Assembly (NCBI GenBank): GCA_947172415.1
Contig: OX359190.1
Coordinates: 3,720,001-3,784,000 of the forward strand
DNA from: Chondrosia reniformis
Lineage: Eukaryota; Porifera; Demospongiae; Chondrillida; Chondrillidae
Direction: 5' to 3'
DNA: 64,000 nt
In this document: piece by piece, positions 12,107 to 24,015 of the stretch
How positions within the stretch are numbered: the stretch's first letter is position 1
Layout of the letters: every line of letters begins with the position of its first letter
Made by a program: the position numbers and the translations under genes
Notes under the pieces: generated by a model
Databases searched by the model: none
The model's input: the letters and a program-made list of their open reading frames with translations, nothing else
Told to the model about the DNA's origin: nothing

Positions 12107-13214
12107 CTGAAAATGTAAGAAATACATACACTTGCATTAATACAATAATAATTTTATACACAAGCGAGTTGTACAAGGAATAAAAGTTATAATATATACA
12201 GTAAACTTTACTACATAAGTATGTATAAAGAAAATCTTTTGTATGTGTATTATAGATAAATATTTTACATATGTATGTATATAAAATGTACTAAGTGATA
12301 TCTACAGCTATTAGCGAAGTTGTAGACCATTAGAAAATGTGACAGGATAACTATATACTGTATATAGTAGGATAGTAGGCTTATAAGGCATGCATTAGAA
12401 ACCTTCAAAGTCTATATAATAATTAACATTTTAATGGGATACTAATTGAGTATAAGATTAGGCGGAAGCTAAGTATATTGAAGTGATTCAGTAAAATTTA
12501 AGGCTTTGTGTTATTTAGGAGCATAGTTTATAAACTAAAATTCACCAGGGAAGACATTGAGATGGACTGCAATAATACACATTTTAATATACCATACATA
12601 TGGATGGAAGTAATAACGAAGGAAAGTTCATACATACTTAAAATTAAATAAGTAATTTGGGTTAAAAATTCATGGGCACCTGGGGTAGGGTGGTTGACTA
12701 AAATTTTGAATGTTTAGACATACAAAGCAACTTATACTTTCATAGTGTATTTGATTCATGAACTACTTACATGTGTACATTTAAAATTACATAAAACTGC
12801 TAAGAAAATATAGAATATAAGAATGACAGTACTTGCAGGAGGTAATAATTAAATCTTGAAATAGGATAGTTTACTATATAATTGCTAGGTTACAGTCAAA
12901 GGCGTACATACTACCATGTGATCAATATAGTTTTCTATTCCAGTATTAAATCTATATACAGTTGTCCCCATAAATTTTACAGCCATCCATATATTGCTGT
13001 TTCCATATAGAAACATGCAGGGACCAGGGGATGAACCAAGGGAAGCAAAAACACACTTCATATATCTACTTGTTTTTTTTACATTTTCAATGTATTTGGA
13101 CTCTGTATATTTTTCAGTGATAAAATTACATTAGCACCATCGAAACATTTGCACAGACATTGTGCAATCTTAGAGAGGTTATTTGAATCTAACATATACC
13201 TCTAATATACTTAC

Positions 13215-13316
13215 ATGTATAATTTTCATGAATCAAGCCCTTTGCCACTATAGTGGCAATGACACCTCCCACACAGTTGCTCAGTAGTGACTCATTGGCA
13301 AGGGGTCCAAATCAAT
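13215..13316 (-). CDS. Candidate exon divergent from SOD2
   Basis: The - strand segment reads GPLANESLLSNCVGG... to HENYT and ends at a consensus donor (CAT|GTAAGT). An acceptor-like TTCTCATAG precedes it, but the only open frame has a TGA two codons before GPL, so its 5' limit is unclear. If genuine, the gene starts head-to-head with SOD2, sharing an upstream region of about 280 bp. Confidence 0.35.
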
Positions 13317-13594
13317 CTATGAGAAGAACAAATGATATGGTCTATTTCTGTATATCTATTTCCTCCAGCTATTCGCGATTATCTAGCTCAATGGCCAAGG
13401 ATAGCTAATCAGAAGTTATTTTTGCGGTAGATCACAGCTATGGAGGTTTGAGAGTTGTAGCGGAAAATCCCTCGTTCACTTCGGGTAACGTGTCACCTTG
13501 TTTCCGTTTCACTCACGTGATAATTTATAAGCATCTCAGACATTGTTTTCCATTCTATCTAGTGTTCATTTTGCCCGGTTCTACTTGCTTCAGG

Positions 13595-15496
13595 ATGAGT
13601 ATAATAAGAAAAGCACTACCTTCTGCAAAGCGGTTTGTTCCCTTGTTGAGCAAAAGGTATGCGCACTCTCTTCCGGATTTGCCATATGAGTACAATGCGC
13701 TTGAGCCTCACATATCCAGTGAAATTATGAGGCTCCATTACACCAAGCATCATGCGACCTATGTGAACAACTTAGTACAAACTGAACAAAGGATCGCAGA
13801 AGCTATGACAAAGGGTTCGTGGTAGTTTAGTAGAAATCTTTAGAAATAACGATATTTCAGTGCGTTAATTTTTATCTTATGCAATTTCAAATAATTGACA
13901 TTCGAAGATGATCAGTGATTACAAATCTGATATAGCATTCATGAATAAGTATTGACCATTTATAAGATCGAAAGAGATGTTAATTAGGGCAACCAATATA
14001 TTAAATAATGTATCTTAATTTGGATTACCATATTAATTACCATAGGTTAGCTATTAGAATGAGTTTGAGCATATCAAAGCTTTTTTATGTTTAAAAAGTG
14101 TCAATTTAATTATGTAGGGGACACCAAAACAGCAATTGCTCTACAGCCTGCGTTGAAGTTTAATGGAGGAGGTCACTTAAACCACTCAATTTTCTGGACT
14201 AACTTGTCCCCACAGGGAGGAGGTCAGCCCAGTGGTAAGGTATTTATACTTAAACCTTATCTTTTATACGCTCTGCAGCTTGTGTCAATTTTATGTTTAA
14301 GAAAATGTATCTGAGATCAGCTTATGCGCAACTGTGGATTGGCAGTTTTGCAGTGACGTCAAGCCTCTCCAATACTGCTTTTAAACATCCACTGGCCTGA
14401 CTTGGAGCAAACATGGTATATGATTTGTACATGTAAACAAACCACTAGAGCTTTATGGTTTGTTAACAGACCATAGAAGATGACTGGAAGACTTAGAATA
14501 CCTACATAGGATCGAGAGTGCTGCTGCAGCTTCCTGTTCCTATCCTGTTACTACATTTCTGTATGTATGTACAAATTTTAACATGACTGCCATTTTTTAT
14601 TAGTGTACACATTTGAAATATATTAACATGACTCTGCCATGAAATTTCTTTTTCTTATTTAAATGTATTCATTGTTCTTGTAATAACAGATAAGTACTTG
14701 GGATTAAGCATCTGATGTTAGTTTCTTCCAACTGAGTAAAACACATCTTTAAGATGGTTCATCTTTTGTCATGTGAGCATCTAGATGAAAGATGAACCAT
14801 TTAAAGGATCTTGATTCATTCTTAAATAAGTGCAAATCTCTAAAATAGTTGCATATTGTCTAAAACAGCACCACACTGTATTCTCTCATTGCACTGTATA
14901 TATAGGTGATGTGTTGCAAGGTATTAACAAGGCTTTTGGTTCTTTTGAAAACTTTCAAAAGAAATTTTCAAGTCTCTGTGTTGGCATACAAGGGTCTGGT
15001 TGGGGTTGGTTGGTGAGAAGCTGAATGCATAATCATGCTTTAATTCATGCAGTAAGTTTATATTTATTTTTTTATTTTAAAGGGATATAATAAAGATACT
15101 AATGCCTTTGAATTGGCAACTTGTAGCAACCAAGATCCTTTGGAACCTTTAACTGGTGAGTACATTTACAGTAGTGATAATATCCCAAGTTGTGAATTAG
15201 CTTAAGATAAAGGTGACATTTTGGTTGATGGTATCCCTCAATATTGCATGGTTGTGGATTAAGTAGCTATAGATGAAACCTTGCTTAACAAACATGCAAG
15301 TAGATAGCAATATTGTTATCAGTCTCTTTCAATTCTTTAACAAGGTTTAATTCCACTGCTTGGAATTGATGTCTGGGAACATGCTTATTATCTTCAGTAC
15401 CAAAATGTCAGACTAGACTATGTCAAGGCCATATGGAATGTCATTAACTGGAGCAATGTCGAAGAAAGGTTGTCACTAGCTGTGAAGAGCACCTAA
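13595..15496 (+). CDS. SOD2: Mitochondrial Mn superoxide dismutase
   Basis: Converts superoxide to peroxide and oxygen in the mitochondrial matrix. Five exons: 13595-13814, 14118-14234, 14906-15012, 15083-15155 and 15345-15496. All have GT-AG introns, phases agree, and the total is 669 nt for 222 residues, the same length as the vertebrate precursor. The N-terminus is basic and amphipathic-looking (targeting peptide) before [18 protein letters not shown]. Metal ligands are present: His48 (RLHYTKHH), His96 (NHSIFW), Asp181 and His185 (DVWEHAYY). Gln165 in [10 protein letters not shown] marks the manganese type. The ATG at 13595 follows a stretch without usable in-frame alternatives of mitochondrial character. 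An AATAAA lies at 15606, 110 bp after the stop. No defects seen. Confidence 0.97.
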
Positions 15497-15605
15497 TAGA
15501 AACTTACAAACATTTTAAACTCAGTACAACGACTAGGCTTTAGTTGTATAATGTTTTGTAATTGCTATAAGATTTAAGCTGCACCTGCATGGAATTTCCC
15601 TTAAT

Positions 15606-15611
15606 AATAAA
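15606..15611 (+). terminator. SOD2 polyadenylation signal
   Basis: AATAAA 110 bp downstream of the SOD2 stop codon, in the expected 3' UTR position. Confidence 0.6.
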
Positions 15612-16202
15612 TGTAGAACACTATTTTAACTAGGTTCCTCAGCCTTGTGTCATATCTAGCGGTTGTACATCACTCCTTTAAACACACAAATATCAAGTTA
15701 AGGATCGAGGATGTTAACTGTGAAAACATGTCACCATGCAGTTAGCTATTCCATATTTAGTAAGAAATCCGAGATATGAGCTGTACATTTTCTTTGTAGT
15801 TCGCAATGTTATTAGATTAATCACTCTTTCTCTTTGGTTATGGAGCAAGAATGTGCATTAGACTATCGAGTTAGTACATGATAGTTTAGGTGGGTGAAGT
15901 AAACCGTCTGCTCTTTGAATGAATGTACTGGAAATAGATATACACGTACATATGTATATGTACATACTTGTAATCTAACTTTTAACATACAGTTTTAGAA
16001 ATGTGGTCACATGTGTAATATTACTACTGCATAAGTCTGCAAAAGGCCTTTGGTGATACACTTCATCATAAACCATAAAATTAGAGTACCTATGCATGAC
16101 ATGCATTTGGATATAGTGTGAACAAATAAGGATGGATGGATCGATCAGAATATAGAGGATCACAAAGTTTAGGTACATTTAGACAGGACCAACATTCCTT
16201 AT

Positions 16203-19200
16203 CTAAAAGGCATTTTCACACCATTCATTCTCCTTTCTGATCTGTTCCTCTTCTTCTGGTGTGAATTCATTCTTAATATTAAATGTTTTCCTTATTTCTT
16301 CAGGTGTTTTACCTAACAGCATCAAAAGTTAATGTAATTTTGAAATTTGGAAGTTATGGAAACTTTCCCATAAGTAAATACCTAAGTGAACCTATTAATC
16401 AACCCAGAAAAAGATCTTAAACAAACAGAGTGTCTGCTTTATTACAGCCTCATTACCCATCGCACATCTAGATATAGCTGTAACTTTTGGTGGGTTAGAA
16501 AGGTATGTGGTTTGCTCTTTGGTAAAACACTAGTCCAGCCAGACTGCTAGTGTTCAAACTATTCTTATAGCTAGATTTGAATTCTGGTGAATGGTAGGCA
16601 CCCTGAAAATAAATGCAAATGGCCCAAATGTCACTTTGCTGAAGGAAATTTTTTGACCTTAATTTTTTAGACAGCATTTTCTCTGATAAAACCTTGAATG
16701 GTAATAACAAAAACAACGTACATACCTACATATGGAATTAAACAAGGAATACTAATCTACCTTACCCTTAATCATGTTTGCAACAGTCTTGCAAGTAACA
16801 TCGAGAAGCCCCTTTATATCAAGGTAATTAGCAGCCTAAAAAAAGAAGATTAGACCACAGAAATCTGAGAGATTTAACCGCAATCAACACACATGAATTT
16901 ATAATTGTCCACTGAGATATACAGTACATTTTGGGTTGGTTGTCCAGAATAGACGTTGCAATCAGTAACTTGCGACTACCATATTAACAAAATTTCCCAC
17001 TAGAATGACATCACCATGCATGTGGCGATAACCTTTCACAATTATCAATTCCAATATCCGGTCTGGACAACTGACCCAAAAAGTACTTAGATACAGTTAT
17101 ATGCTACATGCACATACATATTCAACATTGCAATGACTTTACTAGACTAAACCAGGGATTTTGGGAAAGTTTTTAAGGGGAACTCCATCACTTTACCTTA
17201 TTTTGTTGTAAATAATACATAAAGCTTGTATATAGGCTTTATTTTCAACAAAAATCTTTCGTTCGTCAAAAAGGAAGCATAAGTCAACTCAATCAAGGCC
17301 CTCCCTTTTGTCTACTTCCACAATAGTGATAACATAATTGCTACGAAGATACTTAAAACCATACGCAATGCCATACATAATTACTGTAAATCGTGTTTTT
17401 CAATTCTAGTACTTGTGAAATCATAGAAGACATGCCTCAATGCAATGCATATGGTTGTAATAATAACACAAAAGGTGATGGTGCTACGCAAATCAGCTTT
17501 TTTCATCTACCAATAAAGAATAAGGCAAGAATGAAGATATGGATGGGCAAACTAAAGCTTCAAGAACCACACATCACTACACATACAAGAATTTGTTCAG
17601 AGCACTTCACATAAGATAAATTTCTTCCACAAATTCATCTCAAAGGCATCACCACCAAATATAATAGTAAAAGAAGGTTAAGGGATGATGCAGTGCCTAC
17701 AATGTTCTGCTTTCCTGAGCCATCAAAGTTACGTTCTCCCAGTGAAAAAAGAGCAAAGAAAAGGGAACAAAAAGAAATAGCGCATAAATTAGCTAGTGAA
17801 GTACCACCTAATGAAAGCCTTGATATTCTTCACACTAGTACTCTTTATGTTGAATCAGCTACACAAACAGATCCCTGCCCATGGATTGAGAAATTCAACT
17901 TACCTTATACACAAGAGAGCTATTCCCAAACTGATCCCTGGAATTAGGATCAGGTGATAGAGTTGAAATCGTAATTGCAAATTTTGGTTAGAGCACCAAG
18001 CTGGGGTAATAGTTTTTCTGAAGGATGCAAATTTGACATTGATACTTGATGGCAGGTGTGATATTCCTGGATGTAGTTAAAGATACTGCACCTATACAAT
18101 CGTGGATGCTGCCACCCATTTCATATCATTTTGATGCTTGACATTTTGCTAAAAGTGTTTCAAAAAGATTGGTAGCTGCAGGGAAGGCTTCGAAGTGCAG
18201 GGCATTACTATCATGGATTCAGTCAAAAATTAACCACTTATGGTGGTCAGTGTAAACATGCAATGGTGATAGGAAACTCTGTCTAGTCTGTCTCACCTGA
18301 CATCACTTTGTATGTCAGGTGAGACAGAAAGGATTTTAACATATAAGTGATACGGAATACTTCGATCACCCATCACTACTGCTTCCTTATCCAGGTGTAG
18401 CACATGACGACAAGAATGAGAAGGACCAAATAAGAAGATTTGAGCGCCGCAAAGCCCATAAGCGCCTTCAACAAGAAGTAGATAACCAGCAACAAGCTGT
18501 GAAAGACTTCCATGCGTACCTCAATACGGAGCACAACTACCCTGCCAAGGACTCTGATTAGCTGTCCCCATTAACTAAAAGTTAAGGAAGGTAAGGTGTG
18601 ATGCTTTTCTTTCACCTCGTGTATATCATAAGTCAGGCCCAAGAAATCTTCACCACCATCTACTTCTGCATCCCGGTGAACACAGCCCAACTGAGGCATG
18701 CACACAAGTCTCTCCACAATGTCAGCCCTTCTGACTATTCCAGAAAGCTTGACAGAGAGCTGCTTCGATATGGCACGAAGCTCGGGTACGTTGCCGACAA
18801 ACGCAGCTTCAGCGAAGTCACTTCATCGTTTGTGACTTCCTTTGCCGTCACCAATGCACTCTCCAAATCATCCAAGTTAGCATCGATCTGTACTTGACCA
18901 TACACTCAATGCTAGCTATAGATGCCACGGCAGAAGCAATGACGAACAACTTTTACACTTAAACAGTATCGCTGGGTGCTCCTTTTGCCTACCAAAGTTA
19001 AGTGTGCAATTTTCACAAATGTTGTGGCAATACTGGACAGAGGTCTATATACCCACCATGTACGTAAGCTGACTGTAAGCAGCCAATCTATATACACTAG
19101 AAGATATTCAAAAAATTATATTAGAAGTAGGGATGGCAGTGCTTCCAACAGTCACTAACAAATCTCCAAAAAGTAGCAAAGCTAGAAAGGGATCATGTGT

Positions 19201-21682
19201 ATGACTAACCATTTGTTGCAAAAGTTCAAAAAGAACACGGGCATCAAATGACAAAAATAACACGAGCGAAAATGCACATAGGTTGGCAGGTACAAGTTAA
19301 CGCGTGCTGATTTCTTTTTGAACTTTTGCAATAAATGGTTTGCCATACATGTTACAAGGATAACCATACAGAAGTGGCATATACACTTATGTATATGTAA
19401 ACTATATGTATCCAAACGACAGAGTGAAGAGATTGTTGGCTTAAGGTCTTGAATGCCCTCAAAAGTAACAAGAAATGGTAGTTTGCCAGGTGCAAGTCAA
19501 GTAGAAGTGGTAGAAACACAGAATCAAAAGTTAGGTTAAACTTTGAAGGAGAAAGAAGGGAGTAACAAGGGTTTGCAGGCAAAAGCTCCTGCTAAAGCAG
19601 ACACTATTAACTGCGTTTTGTGGTAGGAACAAGGAGTCAGCGGCTAAGGAGAGAAGAGATTAGGTTCAGTGTCAGGTTTGTGGAATGGAATTTTCCAAAG
19701 TTATTGTGGACAATGGTATAGAATAATAAGCTGTATATATTATTCTCCCCAAAGTCTTGGGGGAAAGAAAATTAATTGTAGGGGGGACAAGTTCCCCCCT
19801 TGACTACCCCTCTCTATGCAGCCCTGTGTAAGGTGGAAAAACATCAGCATAGTCACCTATCTCTTTACACATAGGTTATTCTTATCAAGTCATATTCTTT
19901 GTTCAGCTGTATATGCAGTTACGTACCTATAAGTTACGTAGATTAACACTCCCATCAGACACACAATTAGAAAACTCAAAAGTATAGAGCCAATAACAGC
20001 TGCTGCTTGGGGGAGGGGGGGGGGGGGGCATTTGCCCCCCTAGGATTGATTTTGCCCACCCTAGACTTTGGGGAAAATAATTATTATACAGCTTAATAAT
20101 TTATATCATTACCCCCCTAAATTTTGAAAATTCCATTTTGCCCCCTGGCCCCCAGTTCTGCATGCGGCCCTGAATAAAAATACTTGACTTGGTTAATGAG
20201 AGCCTAACTTGATCAGAAATACTCACCAGAATTAACTCAAACAGAGTACCCTGGTCAACCTTTAAAAATTCCTGGTCCCAGGCATCAATCTCTTCCAGCT
20301 TTTTATCCTTAAAATCTTCATCTTCAGGAGGTGGTGCATCTCCTCTGTGATGACTTGCCCATTCAATAACCTATATTACAAGTCATATGTATATACGTAT
20401 TACCTACATGTATACAATATCAGGTCATAAAAAAAATACAACTGCAGGGCAAAACCAACATGATTTAACACCAAGAAGAAGACAAAGACTTCCTGGGTCA
20501 TTGATGAAGGGTGGAATTCCCAGAAATAGTTGTCTGGCTAAGAATAGAAGAAGAGAAGCAGAAAACGCTTATATCCTCATCCAAACCTATCACTAGGAAT
20601 AGTTCCCTACAGGCTTTTTACTCCAAATTACGTATATGTAAGATGCTGCAAAATATTTCATACCTTTCTCATTATGGCACCATTAACATTTGGAAGAGGA
20701 ATTGGGTCTTCATCTTCTTCTTCCACACCAAGATATAAAACAAATTTGAATAAAAGTAAGTAATGAAATTGAATTGAAACTGGGAATTGTAACAATTGAA
20801 TTGATTGATTGAATTATTAGACTGGACCTCCACTAGTCCAGGGGACTACTTTTCAGGGAGGCCAGTAACAATACATACAACATATAAACATACATACAGT
20901 AAATCACTCATTATTATGGTCAGTTATCAGTTTGTTATCTGTTCAATGGGCAATGTTGGTTGTCAGGGGGTGCTATCACTGAAAATCTGCTGTCATGGCC
21001 TGGGCTTGAACTTGGGACATCCCATAATCAGCGGATCTTGAATCTTATGCCTTGGGTGTAGACCAGTAGCATCCCATATTGTAGATATACATAGCATAAG
21101 ACGAAAAATTCACTTGTACAGTTTGTTCATGTGTATCTGGGTGAATCAAGATCAAAATTGATTCACATTTAACACAATTTCTATACTTTCAATGAAACTA
21201 GATTTTAAGTGGTTTCTCTTTTTTATCTTTTAGTTCAACATTTTGAAGGTTTAGACATTTTCTTATAAAAATACATCCGAATTAATACTACTGTCATTAT
21301 TTTCCCGAGGGAAAGTTTGAGGCTAATAAAATTTTAATGTTTAATTTCTTGTCTATATAAGGTACTTGATGATGCTTTGAAAACGTAAACAACTACCAAA
21401 AAAATATCATAATACGAACTCTAGCAGTTGCATGGTCATTAGACAAATAACTGGATGTATATCGTAGTTATCCGCCCATTGCGTTTTTTGATGAGACAAA
21501 AATGTCGGCCAGGCTACTTAGCAAAGCGGCTGTTTAGGAAGTTAAAAATGGGAAATTACGTATCTTACACGGTTCCGAGGCTAACCGTCAAGCATATTCT
21601 TGATAGTCACTGACACTTTCGCAATCTCGACATCCATTTCGAATATTTCACCGTCCGAACTCTGCAGCTTGACGCTTGGCAT
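16203..21682 (-). CDS. SKP1: SKP1, core adaptor of SCF ubiquitin ligases
   Basis: Bridges cullin-1 and F-box proteins in nucleus and cytoplasm. Five - strand exons: 21682-21586, 20719-20664, 20370-20227, 16835-16766 and 16312-16203. GT-AG boundaries and phases all agree, giving 477 nt and 158 residues (human 163). The N-terminus [19 protein letters not shown] is near-identical to the family. The exon 2 acidic loop [16 protein letters not shown] is slightly short. Exon 3 contains [18 protein letters not shown], exon 4 [17 protein letters not shown], and exon 5 the F-box-contacting [20 protein letters not shown] with a terminal NAF in place of the usual Lys-rich end. Introns 1-3 hold a SINE, a ribozyme element and a THAP relic. 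Confidence 0.96.
17432..18245 (+). pseudogene. THAP-domain transposase relic in SKP1 intron 3
   Basis: ATG 17432 opens a THAP zinc finger: MPQCNAYGC, a long spacer, then ICSEHF with the C2-CH ligands, followed after an in-frame TAA (17612-17614) by [10 protein letters not shown], the AVPTIF box that closes THAP domains. A basic coiled segment follows to 17945. At about 18060-18245 another frame gives FLDVVKD and [15 protein letters not shown], typical of catalytic parts of THAP-linked transposases (P/Kolobok-like groups). It lies antisense to SKP1 within its largest intron. Internal stops and shifts show it is dead. Confidence 0.7.
18400..18561 (+). pseudogene. Unassigned coding-like fragment
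   Basis: A + strand frame reads [20 protein letters not shown] and continues to [16 protein letters not shown] before a TAG. Charged, helix-prone and coding-like in composition, but it lacks a start and a recognisable domain. Another coding-like frame follows at 18620-18897. Both may be remnants of the same DNA transposon as the THAP relic, or an unrelated insertion. Confidence 0.3.
19203..19345. repeat. Short hairpin (MITE-like)
   Basis: The arm at about 19205-19233 (ttgcaaaagttcaaaaagaa) is mirrored by ttctttttgaacttttgca at about 19311-19331, enclosing about 80 bp. Flanking ccattt/aaatgg extends the pairing with a small bulge. Confidence 0.7.
19611..19690 (+). pseudogene. Relic of LINE ORF1 PHD finger
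   Basis: One frame reads [15 protein letters not shown], a stop, then VQCQVCGM. This is directly alignable to the PHD finger of the LINE at 1.2 kb (CGKNRESLAKNKRDW then VECEEC). The Trp codon has become TAG. It is a short decayed fragment in SKP1 intron 3. Confidence 0.6.
19689..20132. repeat. Pair of inverted short repeats
   Basis: About 115 bp at 19689-19805 recurs in reverse complement at 20010-20132. Shared landmarks are ggaattttc, ttaagctgtata, ttccccaaagtct and a G6 run near the distal end. Similarity is clear but imperfect. These are two copies of one non-coding interspersed family; the second ends in a long poly-G/poly-C tract (20016-20040). Confidence 0.6.
20412..20640 (+). mobile_element. 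Small ribozyme-bearing element, copy A
   Basis: This stretch fills most of SKP1 intron 2 and is collinear with the 241-bp insertion at 48213-48453 (opposite strand). Both share agaagaagacaaagact-like sequence, the hammerhead core, a purine-rich GAAGAAG tract, a ctttaggtttagttcc-like block and a ctacaggc/cctataggc block before the end. It has no coding capacity. Ends are estimated from the better-bounded copy B. Confidence 0.7.
20495..20540 (+). ncRNA. Hammerhead ribozyme motif, copy A
   Basis: Core TTGATGA (20501-20507, first C changed to T), stem II ggg/ccc inside gggtggaattccc, GAAA at 20523-20526, and triplet GTC ending at 20534. Stem I has gggtca (20495-20500) opposite tggcta (20535-20540), partly paired. 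The sister copy at 48.4 kb has the canonical CTGATGA and the exact complement tgaccc on the other side of stem I. This copy is probably inactive because C3 is mutated. Confidence 0.65.
20795..21077 (-). mobile_element. tRNA-Leu-like SINE in SKP1 intron 1
   Basis: On the - strand the head reads GGGATGCTACTGGTCTACA, then AAGGC, AGATTCAAG and AAGTTCAAGCCC. This resembles a tRNA-Leu(CAA) D arm/A box, anticodon arm and B box in the right order and roughly the right spacing. The body continues to an (ATTGA/TCAAT)-rich tail at about 20795-20818. SINEs of this design are transcribed by RNA polymerase III and moved by LINE machinery. The tRNA assignment is mine by eye. Confidence 0.55.
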
Positions 21683-21821
21683 CTTTCCCAACTACTTCAA
21701 AATGGCCGTTTCTGAAGACCACTGACGTCATGCCCCAGTAACTATGTAAAAAATGGCTAACTCATACTGGGCAACTAAAACGTTATACATTGCTAAAAGT
21801 GGCGGATACCGGGCAGATGGA

Positions 21822-21960
21822 TTGAATTGAATTGAATTGAATTGAATTACAATGGGACCACTTAGCCAGTGCAGGCTACTTTACAGGGTTTCCATAAAAT
21901 AAAAGTTAAATATGCATGCAGTAAAACAAGAGTCCATAGAAAAACTGAGTAACATAACAA
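21822..21960 (-). repeat. Second 3' fragment sharing the (ATTGA)n tail
   Basis: Five or six perfect ATTGA units (21822-21848) are followed by sequence that aligns loosely with the body next to the tail of the SINE at 20.8 kb (gga.cac.tag.cca and ctactt.acagg landmarks). Likely a 5'-truncated copy of the same or a related SINE, about 140 bp upstream of the SKP1 start codon. Confidence 0.45.
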
Positions 21961-21970
21961 TACAAGAATA

Positions 21971-22170
21971 TTAGTTAGGGAGACATAATTTATCTGGTTT
22001 AGTTCTAACTACCTCTGGAGATACTTCAATAGCAGTCCAAAAGTGACAGCGAACCCGATGTAACGTGAGGCCTGGCTGACCATCAAACCACACGTATTCA
22101 TTGGTCTTGCAACTTTGCAGATACTTTTTTAAGCTATCATCATCCATTTCATCTCCATCATCACCAAGGT
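21971..22170 (-). CDS. Unassigned - strand coding-like segment
   Basis: An open - strand frame reads NLGDDGDEMDDDSLKKYLQ and continues through CKTNEYVWFDGQPGLTLHRV to a stop at 21971. The mix of acidic start and W/F/H-rich core looks like protein-coding sequence, but there is no start codon, and I do not recognise it. It may be a terminal exon or part of a transposon. Confidence 0.3.
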
Positions 22171-22556
22171 TGTGAAGCTTGATAGGGGATGTAGAGTAAC
22201 GTCGGGTATATGTTATGGGACACCTAAGGAATTGTCCTATAGACTTAAAAAAAAAACATTTTATGGAAAGCTTTCTGGTCGTTTAGGTATGGTCAGACAT
22301 TGTCTACCAAGGGCCCCTAAATTTGAGATTTTCCATTTCTACGTTATGATCCTGCGAGGCAATTAATTGCTGATATTTTCTCGGCCATTACCAGATGTGG
22401 AGGCAGTCTTCGGACGGTCATAGTGGAGCCACCCATCATCATAAAGTTGTAAACTTTGTTTTATTTTCATGTTAATCACAAAGCAACCAAATCAGAAATC
22501 AAACAAACAGGCTAAGTAAAAGGTTTGTACATGTCTGTACGTTAATCACAATAATC

Positions 22557-23774
22557 TCAAATAAACGCATATTCCTCTTTAAGTACAAAAGCTTGCTCTG
22601 TGTCTGGTATATTACTGCATCTTATGTGTATCCACTGATGACATTGATCACACTGTATCCAAGGTAGTCCACCATCTTTCTTCTCCTGTTTTCCACATAC
22701 AGCACAAATTCCCAGAATGTTTTGACATGGACACCTTCCAATGAATTTCCTCCTCTCTCTCTCCAACTGCTTTTGTACATTTTGTGCTTCCTTCATTCTT
22801 TTCTCTTCCTCCCTTAATTTTTTTCATATCCCTTTGCCTTTTCCTTTCGTTCTTCAATTTTTCTTCATGTCTTGTTTATCCTCTTTCTCCCTTATAACGT
22901 TTTCTCCGGATATGTGCTTTGGTAATGCCACAGTACATGCTTCACATTGTTTGATTTGAGGACCTCTAAGAGCCCAGCTATATAGTTTGCTGCAGCCTGT
23001 TGCGTGCATATGGTATTTTGTAATATGGCCAATGGCGGCTGCTTGGTGCCTTTTACCAACTTAAGCTTGACCCATGTTGTGTACAGTACATCATCTTTGA
23101 GATTGTACCCTTCCTCCAGATGTCTTTTAAATTTGGTCAATATTTCAGTTCCATTTGTGACTCAAGAGCCTTTTTAATGCCAATTCAGAGCTGTCAGCAG
23201 TTACTTTACACTCCTCAGCAGATGGAATATCAGGTGCTGATTCAACAGGGACTTGCAGAATGGGCTCAATAGGAACATTTACAGGTACAGACACAGTTGT
23301 AGATTCTTTGTAACTGCTTACAGAGCAATTTGCTGGTGCTAACTTCCATGGATCTATTGCATCTTTGTTGCATGGATATGTACCACTTCTTTTGAAAGCA
23401 TTGGTTATGGTATTCACTTTTATGGTGGAATTATATGCCTCTTTAAACACAGATGAAAAGCAAAGTTTATCTACACCTTCCTTGTTGCGGTTGAGGTGAT
23501 ATATGTTGCAACTGATGTCTTCCAATTCTGTTAAAGTGGTGCAAATAAGATGTTGGGGCTGTAAAATATTGTAATATAAATGTTCCTCTTCAGCTGTCAG
23601 GATGGTAGCTGGTCCTGGACATCTGTCTATATCAGCACTTGTAGATGTATAGGCCTGCAAAGTGCCCTTTGGGAAGTTGTAGAGTATTGCCGCCTGCCGA
23701 ATGCTGTTTGAACCATTCTGTACACTTTCAATTGCCATTGCTAAGTCTTCATTTTTCCATTGCTTTTTTACCAT
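22557..23774 (-). pseudogene. pogo/Tigger-like transposase, catalytic core lost, with C-terminal PHD
   Basis: - strand ATG at 23774 opens KKQWKNEDLAMAIESVQNG...FPKGTLQAY, a CENP-B/psq-type helix-turn-helix. The sequence jumps from about residue 70 to TITNAFKRSGTYPCNKDAID, the end of pogo DDE domains, so the DDE catalytic core is missing. After a stop at 23145, further frames (23140-22892 and 22796-22557) read a Lys-rich segment and then CAVCGKQEKKDGG, CDQCHQWIH, a PHD-like finger. C-terminal PHD fingers are seen in some invertebrate pogo proteins. Deletion plus frameshifts make it non-functional. Confidence 0.7.
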
Positions 23775-23857
23775 TTCACAAATCTGTAGTATCTTTGGAA
23801 AGGGTCATCTTTAGACTTTGGGAGCGTCTAAAGACACAGTTTTTCTGATTCTTCTTT

Positions 23858-23898
23858 CAACCAGACGTTTCCACCCTGGGGATCTACTTCAGTGACTG
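23858..23898 (-). ncRNA. Decayed hammerhead next to a Penelope-like element
   Basis: On the - strand: cagtca, CTGAAGTA (core partly lost), a short C/G-rich segment, GAAA, C, GTC, then tggttg. Stem I pairs cagtca with tggttg over six positions (two G.T). It lies about 120 bp beyond the 3' end of the Penelope-like GIY-YIG fragment on the same strand, where such elements usually carry hammerheads. Stem II is not convincing. Confidence 0.4.
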
Positions 23899-24015
23899 AT
23901 GTTGGCCTTCAAGATGTCTCCATTTATTGGCATTTTTTTCCCGCCATTTCCAATTACGTCATCGATGATTTCATCGATTACATCATTTCCAGAGGAAGGA
24001 GAAGAGAAGTGAGTA

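Noticed and set aside
20940-21077. Possible tRNA-Leu gene
   Set aside because: Acceptor and variable-arm pairing are poor, and the sequence continues into a SINE body with a repeat tail.
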